Assembly (NCBI GenBank): GCA_900323505.1
Contig: OOIN01000030.1
Location: forward strand, 62,001 to 126,000
Direction of reading: 5' to 3'
Source: Ustilago trichophora
Lineage: Eukaryota > Basidiomycota > Ustilaginomycetes > Ustilaginales > Ustilaginaceae
DNA length: 64,000 nt
The notes under the pieces are model-generated. The model saw nothing but the letters and a program-made list of their open reading frames with translations. It was not told the DNA's origin and did no database searches. A program made the position numbers and the translations under genes. Positions 39,510 through 48,520 of the stretch are shown here, piece by piece (position 1 is the first letter of the stretch; the number at the start of each line of letters is the position of its first letter).

Positions 39510-42380
39510 TCACATGATATCTCCAAACGCCATCGAGTCCATCTGCGGCATGACGCAGTCCCAAGCCAGAATCTGGTCCATGATGCGTGCCATGTTTTCC
39601 GATGAGAAGGGATCGGAAGAACACATGAGGGCTTCTGCATTGGCCGGAAACGATGGTGCTGCTGCCAGTGACGCCTGTGCTGCTGCAGAATTGCTGGCAG
39701 GGATCATGGCGTGGCCGCGATCAGACTGCATATACGTGTTGCTGTTGCTGTTGCTGTTGCTGCTGATGCTCGCTCTGCCATGCCTCGCCGAGTCGGATTG
39801 GCTCGTGTTGGGCGTATCCTGCCAGCTGAGCGAAGGCGTGTTGGGGTCGATTACTGCGCTCGAGTCGCTGGCCGGGGTGACGTTGCTCTGAGGTGTCAAG
39901 TGATTGTTGGCAGCAGAAACTGATTGCTGTGTTGTTTGCGCTGACGCATGACTTGAGCTCTGCAGCTGATCCGGATGAGTATCGCAGGATGGGGCAGCCT
40001 GCGATGGCGACGCAGCCATGGCGATGTTGCCCCTTTTGATCACTTTGTTATACTCGCAATGATCCAGCCTACGCGACATCTGGATCAGCATACTGGCCAC
40101 AAGCTTATCCAAGCCCTCGGCGTGCGAGCGCGTGGATGCGGAGAGCCGCTCTGCGAGCTGGGGGAATATGAGCGCATAGACGCCTTCTCGGATGGAGCAC
40201 ACATGCAAGCCATACTGAGAAAAGTGAACGGCTTCCATGACGGTGATGGCAATGTGTAGGATATATCCGCAGGTCAGGAAAAGTGGCATGCCGGTCTGGT
40301 CGATGCTCTCTCCTTCAAAACGCGAAGTGGCGGCAAAAGCAGCAAGGGCGCGTTCATTGCGGAAGTAGCCCTCCTTGCCAATGTCCCAGACGATGCGGAA
40401 GAGGTCTGGGTCGCTGTCATAGGCTTGCCAGATACCGTCGACAGTGATGCTGCCTTTGGTAATGTGCAATGCATGCATGTAGGCGGAAAAGACAAAGACC
40501 CAGTCTGACTCGAATTCTAGGTCAATCCAACGGTCGAGGAACCTGAGCTCAGGGAGGTCGCCTAGGCTCCAGAGCTTGTAGCATTTGGTGGACCTGAGAT
40601 CGTCGAGGAACTGCAATTGGTGTTCGACACGGCTGGTGATCTCGCGTCGAACCTCGACCTCGGAGAAGAGGGAGCGACTGTGCCAAAGAGTCTCGAACTT
40701 GACCAAACGCTGGTGAAAGTCGGCGGCTTGGATGACGCGATAGGCCTGTGTAAGGAGACCTGCTTTGAACATTGCGTCATCGAGGGCATGGGCAGGATTT
40801 GATGGACGTAGCTTGTCGATGAGCGAAATGGCTTGGTGGGCGTCCTGAGGGAGGCGCGAAAAGTCATAAGGGCGAACGACCGAGTTGAGAAAGAGGAACT
40901 TGGCGCGCCACAGCGAAAGGCTGCACCAGAGCGAAAAGCGTTGGAGATGGGAGCGTAAACGCCGATCACGCTCTTGGGCATCCAGGTGGGCGTCGTCGGC
41001 GTCTTGGGAAGCTTCGGCGAGAGCCAGATCGAGACCGAGGGCTTGAGCGATGGTGAAAGCATTTGAGTGAATCGACTCGCTGAAGGCAGCCGAATCGGTG
41101 GCCGAGTGGCTGGATGGGCCGACGCTGGCGCCAATGAGCGAGGGCTCATGCGAGAGTAGCAGCTCGAAGGCTTGAGCTGCATGGAGTTCTTTGGGAGCCG
41201 AGATGAGGACCTGGAGACCGATGCGGTCAACGTGAACGGCAAAGTGTTTTGCGAGGTGACGCTTGGCCGCGATTTTGGAGGCGATGAGGCAGACCGAGGC
41301 GATGAGGAGTGAGGTGGAGGGTTTGGGACGCTCGTAGTAGGCGGTGCGAAGGGAAGCGAGGTCAGGGATGTGAGGATGCCAGAGGCGCAACCTGGGGAGA
41401 TGAGATTGAAGCTCGTCAACGTTTTCGTCTGTAAGCAGACTCGAGAGTTGGCCTTTGCAGGAGCGATCCATTTCGGGACGGAGGAGGCATGCAAAGGAGG
41501 GTATCTTGGAGATGAAGCGACCGAGGGTGACGAGGGGAGAATGCCTGCAGAAATTGTTGAGAATGCTGGCTTCGGAGCCCACCATGACTGCCTTGCGAGG
41601 ATGAGCGGAGGGATTTTCGCTGATGAAGAGGGCAGAATCATAAGGAGCATTGATGTTGGTATTGTTGTTGTTGTTGTTGGCGGCGGTGGTGGTGGTGGTG
41701 GCTGAATTGGAGGCTTCGGTACGAGAGGGGTTGGTAAAAGAGGAGTTGGGTATGGGCAGAGTGGGGGGTGTAGCTTTGGAAGAGGCGGGTGATTGAGAAG
41801 TTATAGCGGCTGACTCTGGAGGAAGTTTGACGCGCTCGTGGAGATCGGCACGTCTCGAGATGGGTTGTGTGTGCCATTCGCGAGAAGGATGAGAAGGATT
41901 GTGTGGGTAGGCGTGGGTGTCGGGATAGTTGGAAGATGGGAGGAGAGTATCTTGGTAAGAGGCAATGTCTGGGCGAGACGAATGTGGGATGTATTGTTGT
42001 AGGCGTGGATAGGCGGACGAGGGCGGAGTGATAGGTAGAGGTGGAGGCGGAAGGGAAGATGAGGTGGTTTCTGATCGAGGTTTACGTTTGCGATCGCCAT
42101 CCCAGACGACACAGGGAATGTCGAGGGCTCGACATCTGTGACAAGCCTTGTAGAAGGGTAAAGGATCGTGGGAGGAAGGGACGGATTCGTCTGGGAGTTC
42201 GCAACGAGTTTTTTTGGATCGACAAGTGAGGCAGGAGCGACGTGCGTATCTGCGACGCTTGACCGGGTGCGAAGATGTGGATGGTGATGGCGGAGGTGGT
42301 GCTGCCGAGCCCGATGTTGAGGTTGAGGCTGAGATAGGGGCTGAGGCTGAGGCTGAGGCTGAAGAGTGTGCGCCTAGCAT
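39510..42380 (-). CDS. Zn(II)2Cys6 fungal transcription factor
   Basis: 956 residues from the ATG at 42378-42380; the open frame extends further but without another ATG. A Ser/Ala/Pro-rich start is followed by a basic run KRRRYARR and the binuclear cluster with C50, C53, C60, C80, C83 and C90 (C-X2-C-X6-C-X19-C-X2-C-X6-C; the 19-residue middle loop is long). Basic KRKPR follows. A large, mostly helical middle region (about 330-750) corresponds to the fungal-specific regulatory domain. The C-terminus is Ser/Asn/Gln-rich and probably activating, with a short (Asn-Ser)n run. It should be a nuclear DNA-binding regulator. Targets are unknown; distance and lack of clustering give no reason to link it to the quinate genes. 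Confidence 0.92.
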   Translation of the reverse strand: MLGAHSSASASASAPISASTSTSGSAAPPPPSPSTSSHPVKRRRYARRSCLTCRSKKTRCELPDESVPSSHDPLPFYKACHRCRALDIPCVVWDGDRKRKPRSETTSSSLPPPPLPITPPSSAYPRLQQYIPHSSRPDIASYQDTLLPSSNYPDTHAYPHNPSHPSREWHTQPISRRADLHERVKLPPESAAITSQSPASSKATPPTLPIPNSSFTNPSRTEASNSATTTTTAANNNNNNTNINAPYDSALFISENPSAHPRKAVMVGSEASILNNFCRHSPLVTLGRFISKIPSFACLLRPEMDRSCKGQLSSLLTDENVDELQSHLPRLRLWHPHIPDLASLRTAYYERPKPSTSLLIASVCLIASKIAAKRHLAKHFAVHVDRIGLQVLISAPKELHAAQAFELLLSHEPSLIGASVGPSSHSATDSAAFSESIHSNAFTIAQALGLDLALAEASQDADDAHLDAQERDRRLRSHLQRFSLWCSLSLWRAKFLFLNSVVRPYDFSRLPQDAHQAISLIDKLRPSNPAHALDDAMFKAGLLTQAYRVIQAADFHQRLVKFETLWHSRSLFSEVEVRREITSRVEHQLQFLDDLRSTKCYKLWSLGDLPELRFLDRWIDLEFESDWVFVFSAYMHALHITKGSITVDGIWQAYDSDPDLFRIVWDIGKEGYFRNERALAAFAATSRFEGESIDQTGMPLFLTCGYILHIAITVMEAVHFSQYGLHVCSIREGVYALIFPQLAERLSASTRSHAEGLDKLVASMLIQMSRRLDHCEYNKVIKRGNIAMAASPSQAAPSCDTHPDQLQSSSHASAQTTQQSVSAANNHLTPQSNVTPASDSSAVIDPNTPSLSWQDTPNTSQSDSARHGRASISSNSNSNSNTYMQSDRGHAMIPASNSAAAQASLAAAPSFPANAEALMCSSDPFSSENMARIMDQILAWDCVMPQMDSMAFGDIM

Positions 42381-42788
42381 GGTAGCTAGAACTAGTGGTA
42401 GGCCGACTCTACCTCGGATTGGCCTTATGTGTGTTCCGAGGTTGACTGCATGCGATTGTTCGGAAGGATCAAGGAGGAAGGAGAAGCATACCGAGTTGGG
42501 ATACGATGGTAGTGGCGGGAGCGTAGATGGCGACCAAATGGAAATGAAAACGGACAGAATTGGCCCGGGTGTTGCGGATGATCCGATGCTGATGACCAAG
42601 CTACAGAAGAATGCTGTCTTGTGACACTCTGCTACAAATTGGCGCTCTCTGCAATCTGACTGACAAGATTTCCTTTCTTTGAAAAATCGGAAGCGGAAGC
42701 GATTCACGGCATACGCATACGAAAAAAACAGAGATGCTTAGGTTCGGAAAGTCCGGTTCTTTTGATTCAAGCTCGCATGGGACAGCAG

Positions 42789-42804
42789 CAGTACAGTACA
42801 GTAC
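42789..42804. promoter_or_regulatory. CAGTACAGTACAGTAC repeat motif
   Basis: Overlapping TACAG units about 410 bp upstream of the Zn2Cys6 gene start. Part of a motif that recurs only between genes in this window; function unknown. Confidence 0.35.
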
Positions 42805-42867
42805 AAAGAAAGCTAGCGGCGGCATTGGCACTGGGCACTCAAGCTCGGATTTACGGATATAGTAGAC

Positions 42868-42893
42868 GTACAGTACAGTACAGTACTGTACTG
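42868..42893. promoter_or_regulatory. Palindromic TACAGTA/TACTGTA cluster
   Basis: Three GTACA units run into an inverted TACTGTACTG, giving a perfect palindromic core (CAGTACAGTACTGTACTG). It could be a dimeric protein-binding site or a cruciform-forming element. Confidence 0.4.
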
Positions 42894-44598
42894 GAATAGA
42901 TCTGAGACGGTGTGCGTGGCGGAGTTGCCGAGTTGTACTGTAATTTGCTCCTTTTTATTTTATTTATTTTTTATTTTATTTTTTTTCCCCTCTAGGTGCT
43001 GTTCCGATTCGGATTCTGAAAGTTGCTCGGCGGATGTGCACTAGAGTAGCTTTGTTATCTATACAAGCGGTAGGAGAAGAGATTGAGTGGCTCACAGCTA
43101 GTATATAGCATAGATGCAAGATGTTAACTGCGACTGCGATCTTTGTTTCTCAAACTACAGGGTCAGAAGGCTTGGCTGCTAAACCGGACCGCAAGGCGTC
43201 GAATCACACTTGATTACCGAACAAAAAAATGCGCAGGTGGAAATTGAGGACGCGAAAAAAAGAGGCTTTTCTTTTCGCATTTGAAAATATCAGCTTGCAT
43301 GTTTGTGTGACCAGCTTAGCCGAAGGTCTCACCCCACATGCAAGCTTCTCGAAGAAAGGGCAGCAGCCGCTTCTCTTTTCAACGTGCTACAATGCGCCGC
43401 TGTTCCGATGTTGCCATTCATAGTATTGCTGGGATTGGCTTACTTGAATTGGCGAGGCGAAGGAAAAGGAGCTGGTAATCGTTCCAAGTCGGAGCGACCG
43501 ATCAAGTTTGTCTTGTCTTAGATGGTTACGCCGGAGCCAGCTCAAGCCTAGCCGATGGTTGACGGAACCTCCTCACAGCGGATAAATGGGCAGCATCTCT
43601 GACAAGCCAAATATGAAAGAGACTCTTGTTGTTGCGTCTGCCATTTCATGTTATCAGCAAGAGGATGTCTCTGATACAGTCATTGAGGTGTCCCAGTGAG
43701 CAGAACAGGTGTGCATGATATGCGCATACAGTGTTGGTTTTGTTGCTGTTTGCTGCTGTTTCTGTCGATGCATGGTGCAAGATGCTCTTTTTCCTAGACC
43801 TAGGCCAAATCTCGTCGAACCCTGTCTTTTTGCCTAATCACCGAGATTTCTGTGAGATGAGCCGTGCTGAGCTTCTTGACACACACACACACTCTTGGAA
43901 ATCGGGCTTTGGCTCATCATCTGTGACGGAGCTCGAGTTTCGAATTTCGCGATTTGCTGGAAAGAGAGAGAGGACTGCACACGCGCCGCCCAACTCAGTC
44001 TGTCTAGGTTAACCTTTTGAAATTGGGTGGGCAACTGGCTGACTCTCCCTCTCTCTCTCTCTCTCACTCTTGACTGCTGCTCCTCTCCCTTTTGCATCAC
44101 GCAGCCAAGTTACACTACACACGTTGGCCGCCATCGGCATGTCCGTTGATTTCTTGACGCTTCGGCTCCATCACATTTGACACTCACAGTCACATTCCTG
44201 GCGAGACACTACTTTGTCGTGACCTCGAGCTTCAGTCACTCTTCTCTACTGTCACGCTGATCAGACATAGGTTGCGGCGACTCCGACATCCTCTTTGGCT
44301 TGTCATATCGATCAATCGATCGGAGGAGTTCCGACGTCGCAGTCATCACCAACTACACCATATTGATCCTCCTCCACCACCGCCACCACTATCACCACCA
44401 TCACCATCATCACCTGGTATCGATCACGCTTCCAACTCATCACTCGCACGCCATACTCAGTATACTCTTTCTTGTTTCCATCAGCATCGGCATCACCTTG
44501 ACTCTCAAGCCTCGCTTGCATCGTTCTCAACACCGCAACTACCGCTACACCCTGGAGCCGCCTGGCGTTGAGCATACACGCGTCGCATCAGCTCCACC

Positions 44599-47500
44599 AT
44601 GAGCATCTCTCCGCGCCATCGCGCCATCAGTCCACCCACTCCTGCCCCTTCACCTCAGCCCGATTTGCACACGTCCATCCGACTCGCCAACAATGCTGCA
44701 GCAGTAGCCGCAGCAACCGCTTCAACAACTCATCCTCCCTTTGTCGTTGACCCGCAGGACCCTTCCCAACTCCTCAAGCATCTCTCGCTCGTACTTCCAC
44801 AGTATACCCAGTCGGCCCGATTCAAGCTCGTCTCTGAACTCGCCGATCTTTTCAACGTACGCGAGCTTGCTCACCTCTCTTCCGTCATCACTCCGAGGCT
44901 CAAAGTCGATTTCCTATCGGCCCTCCCCATCGAAGTCAGTCTCAACATCCTCAGCTTTATCGATGACCCAAAGACGCTTGCCCGTGCCAGCTGCGTCAGC
45001 CGCTTCTGGAGGAGTTTGGTCAATGACGAGCATACTTGGAAGGTCATGTGCCTCAAGCACAAGTATCGCAGACGTGGCAGCAGCAACGCCGCCATTCATT
45101 CGCTCGACGATCGTCTCATGCGCTCCATCACTGCGACTTCTCTCTCTCATGCCCTCTCGACGCCACGCATCGCCTCAACACCTGCAGCGTCCTCCTCCTC
45201 CTCGTCTGCCTTGATATCTACGAGGCCCACTGCCTCGAGCTCGCTTGGCGTCCTCCTCGAACAACCGCTGCTTCCCACTACGTCCAGTCAATATGCCCAT
45301 GATGCAGACGACTTGAACGACGAAGACGACGCTGCCGTGCTGGCGTCTCTCTACCAGCGCTACCGCGACCGCGGCCTTGATCCCTCCAACGCACTGCACG
45401 AGCTGCGTACTCTGCACGACCTCTTCCTCAGCAAGCAGGATGGTGCGCACGGCAGCCTCAACGAGGCCATGTCCGAGGCCGATCTCGCTTTCTACGCCCA
45501 GCTTGAAGAGATCGTCGAAGAGGAGAGTCGCGCACGTTACGGTGACGAGCCCGTTCATGTCGATGATGACGTCTTCGACGCCCTTCCCTCAGCTGTCTCG
45601 GGAGTGCTGGCCACTCCCACCGACATCTCAGCCCCTTCTGCATCGACTCACCTCGGCTGGTTGAGTGCAGGCCCCTCCACCACTGCCGCTTCTCAGCAAC
45701 CCAGGACCATCGCTGCGCCTTCTTCTCCCTCCGCATCTTCCGGCGTCCCTCATGCTATCAGTGGAGCTTACAGGACGGCCAGCGGTCGCCTCGATCGTTT
45801 GAATGGTTGGCAGCTCTCCACACCCGCGGCATTCACTACACCCCGACCACAGGGTGCCGAGCGCCCTCACGACGCCCATTTGACCAACAACGATTCCGAC
45901 GACGCCATGGACATGGACGACCAGGATGATTTCTCCTCTACTGTCGCCTCCTCTTCTGTCGGGCCTGGCAGCGCTCGTCCCATCGGTCAGCCTCCCAACG
46001 CTCCCCTCTTGGCTTCCCTCCCTCATCATGATTCGCCTACTGGGCGCTTCTCAGCATCAGCATCAGCCTCAGCATCAGCATCAGCATCCGCATTCGCATC
46101 CGCATCCGCATCAGCAGCATCCCCATCTACCAACATCGGTACAGCAGCCAGGAGCAACGCGAGCGGCTCCTCTCTGGTCCCCGGTCCTCGCGACTCTCGC
46201 CGATCTCAAGGAGTCCGCAACGCCAGGAAAGGTCGCAGAGGTTCTGCCACTGTTGACGAAGACGATATCACATCTGCAACAGGTCTCGGCTTGGGTGGCT
46301 CCTCTTTGTCTCGCTCCCCCGTGCAGGAACGCTCCTCTCACGCTGGTCCCTCGCGCCACTCCAACACTTCGCCCTCTGCTGCGCACGTCCATCGTCACCG
46401 ATCCGCCAAGATGCCATTCAGTTATCGCACCCATTTCAAGATGGCCTACCTGACCGAGTCCAACTGGCGCAAAGGGGGTCGTCTTCAGACCCAGCACGTC
46501 TCCGCTGATGCTGGTCATGTCGTGACCAGCTTGGCCATCGACAGCGAATGGATCGTCGTCGGCATGGCCAACTCCAAGATCCATGTCTTTAGCGCAGAAA
46601 CCGGTCTTTACGCGCATACGCTACTCGGCCACGATGCGGGCGTCTGGTGTCTCACGCTCATCAGCCGCACCGGCAAAGGCAACAAGCATAGGGACGCCGC
46701 CGCATCCAAACGAGGAAAAGGCAAGATGGTCATCACCGATCCCGAAGATGGAAGCGGTGGCAAACCGTACCAGGCTGCCGCGGATGGCGACCTTCGTCTG
46801 GTGCACCACGACCCGCGACCTGACGCCGCTGATGCCCTCTTGTCGCCTCCGCCCTCCTCGATCGAACTTCCTGAGGACGACGTGTTTGGCAGTCGCAGAT
46901 TGCCTTCCTCTACCGCCAGCACTCCAGCCTCGGGCAAAGTACGACAGACGTACGGTCATGGTGAGACGCTAGAATGGTTCCACAAAGCGCGTCGGGCTCT
47001 GCGACGTCAGCAAGATGCAAGGAGGGCCGCCGCAGCAGCGACAACATCGACATCAGCATCAGCCGAGGGATCGCGCATCCAACACAATCTGCTCTTGGAC
47101 GACGACTCGGGCGCGGGCGCGGGCGATTCGGATGCCGACTTGTCCATCCGCTCTGAAGGCCCTTCTCTGGTGCATCGTGAACCGCGTTCTTCTAACCGTA
47201 CCCTGTCTGAGCGCGAGGAGGCCAGGGCCATTGCAGAGGCCGAGGCAGGCGCTATCCGAGACGCGATTATGTCCGATGGCACTGGTCAGGTTCCTCCCGA
47301 GCTTGCTGAGAAGATCCGCCGCGATGGCGAAGCTGCAGCTGGCGACGCCGGTCAAGCTGGTGCTGGTCAGCGTATTCGAACTGCTTCTGCTTCCGCAGCT
47401 CATCTCACGGGCAATGCACTGGGTATGGGCAATCCATGCGGCAGTGTGCTCGGCTACGGCAACGAGGATGCTATCGTTGTCAGTGGCGGTTGCGATCGCG

Positions 47501-48279
47501 ATGTACGTGTCTGGGACCTGCGAACGGGTGAATGCAAGCACGTCTTGCGCGGCCACACTTCGACGGTGCGATGCCTCAAAGTGCTCGATGGTAAGCCAAT
47601 TGCCGTGTCAGGATCGCGAGACTCGACGCTGCGAGTATGGAATGTCGAGACGGGAGAGCACCTGCACTTGCTCGCGGGACATCAGCACTCGGTGAGATGC
47701 ATCGAAGTGGCTGGCAACAAGGTGGCATCCGGCAGTTACGACGGCACTTGCCGCGTTTGGGATCTCGATACGGGCCGATGTCTGCATACGCTACGCGGCC
47801 ACATTCACTACATCTATGCAGTCGCTTTCGACGGCAAGCGAGTTGCGACCGGTTCGCTCGACTCAACGGTACGAGTGTGGTCGGCAGAGACGGGCGACTG
47901 TCTGGCGCTCTTCCAAGGGCACACATCGCTGGTCGGTCAACTGCAGCTGCTGGACAACACGTTGGTCACCGGTGGCTCGGATGGACGTGTGATCGTCTTC
48001 AGTCTCAAGACGTACGAATGCTTGCACCGTCTATGCGCGCACGACAACTCGGTAACGTGCCTCCAGTTTGACGATCGATACATCATCACTGGCGGCAACG
48101 ATGGACGGGTCAAGTTGTGGGACTTCAATACGGGCAAATTCATTCGCGAGATCTGTGAGCCATGCGAGGCGGTATGGAAGGTTAGCTATAGAGACGACAA
48201 GGTGGTGGTACTCTGCAAGCGTGGCGAGAAGACTTGTATGGACGTCATCACTTTCCGTCCCGCCGCCGACGAGATGTGA
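44599..48279 (+). CDS. cdc4: F-box / WD40 protein, Cdc4-Fbw7-Pop1 type SCF substrate receptor
   Basis: 1226 residues from ATG 44599. The F-box lies at about 104-150 (LSALPIEVSLNILSFIDDPKTLARASCVSRFWR) and should bind Skp1. A very long Ser/Ala-rich, acidic-patch linker follows, with a (Ser-Ala)n run encoded at 46051-46120. The first WD blade begins near residue 630 and a 290-residue low-complexity insertion splits it from the rest. Then six regular WD repeats follow (GHTSTVRCLK, GHQHSVRC, GHIHYIYAV, GHTSLVGQL and others, each with a WD, VW or VF ending). Together with the first blade the count is at least seven. By family the protein recruits phosphorylated cell-cycle or nutrient regulators to the SCF ubiquitin ligase. 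It is convergent with the pseudouridine synthase gene. The symbol is by similarity. Confidence 0.88.
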   Translation: MSISPRHRAISPPTPAPSPQPDLHTSIRLANNAAAVAAATASTTHPPFVVDPQDPSQLLKHLSLVLPQYTQSARFKLVSELADLFNVRELAHLSSVITPRLKVDFLSALPIEVSLNILSFIDDPKTLARASCVSRFWRSLVNDEHTWKVMCLKHKYRRRGSSNAAIHSLDDRLMRSITATSLSHALSTPRIASTPAASSSSSSALISTRPTASSSLGVLLEQPLLPTTSSQYAHDADDLNDEDDAAVLASLYQRYRDRGLDPSNALHELRTLHDLFLSKQDGAHGSLNEAMSEADLAFYAQLEEIVEEESRARYGDEPVHVDDDVFDALPSAVSGVLATPTDISAPSASTHLGWLSAGPSTTAASQQPRTIAAPSSPSASSGVPHAISGAYRTASGRLDRLNGWQLSTPAAFTTPRPQGAERPHDAHLTNNDSDDAMDMDDQDDFSSTVASSSVGPGSARPIGQPPNAPLLASLPHHDSPTGRFSASASASASASASAFASASASAASPSTNIGTAARSNASGSSLVPGPRDSRRSQGVRNARKGRRGSATVDEDDITSATGLGLGGSSLSRSPVQERSSHAGPSRHSNTSPSAAHVHRHRSAKMPFSYRTHFKMAYLTESNWRKGGRLQTQHVSADAGHVVTSLAIDSEWIVVGMANSKIHVFSAETGLYAHTLLGHDAGVWCLTLISRTGKGNKHRDAAASKRGKGKMVITDPEDGSGGKPYQAAADGDLRLVHHDPRPDAADALLSPPPSSIELPEDDVFGSRRLPSSTASTPASGKVRQTYGHGETLEWFHKARRALRRQQDARRAAAAATTSTSASAEGSRIQHNLLLDDDSGAGAGDSDADLSIRSEGPSLVHREPRSSNRTLSEREEARAIAEAEAGAIRDAIMSDGTGQVPPELAEKIRRDGEAAAGDAGQAGAGQRIRTASASAAHLTGNALGMGNPCGSVLGYGNEDAIVVSGGCDRDVRVWDLRTGECKHVLRGHTSTVRCLKVLDGKPIAVSGSRDSTLRVWNVETGEHLHLLAGHQHSVRCIEVAGNKVASGSYDGTCRVWDLDTGRCLHTLRGHIHYIYAVAFDGKRVATGSLDSTVRVWSAETGDCLALFQGHTSLVGQLQLLDNTLVTGGSDGRVIVFSLKTYECLHRLCAHDNSVTCLQFDDRYIITGGNDGRVKLWDFNTGKFIREICEPCEAVWKVSYRDDKVVVLCKRGEKTCMDVITFRPAADEM

Positions 48280-48520
48280 ATGTCATTTTGTCTTCATTTC
48301 TATTTGATCTGGGATCGCAAACGTTTTTTGTTTACTGTATGTTTCCTGTTCGCTCTGCATCATTCGCAGTCTCCTTCGTTCTCATTCTCGAATCAATTTA
48401 CGAAGCAATGGTCAACAGCGAAACCACAAGGAGCTAGGCGTCCGAAATGCAACGAACAACGGATGAATGTGATTGCAGCGATGGATGAGCGCAAACAAAA
48501 CGGTTGTAATGGAGCAAGAA
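48280..48520. other. Short convergent intergenic region
   Basis: 241 bp holding the two 3' ends; nothing else seen. Confidence 0.4.

Larger units (their letters stand above)
42381..44598. other. Divergent 2.2-kb intergenic region between Zn2Cys6 regulator and Cdc4-like gene
   Basis: No supported gene. It holds the strongest TACAGTA-type motifs of the window (42789-42804, 42868-42893), a T/A-rich tract (42951-42985), and pyrimidine-rich leaders on the right (44040-44090, 44340-44420). Confidence 0.45.

Noticed and set aside
40562..41650. 362-codon ORF within the Zn2Cys6 gene
   Set aside because: Off-frame, Ser/Pro-rich, no domain.
39510..42380. Zn2Cys6 regulator as the quinate-pathway regulator
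   Set aside because: It is more than 14 kb away with unrelated genes between, and nothing in its sequence points to quinate control.
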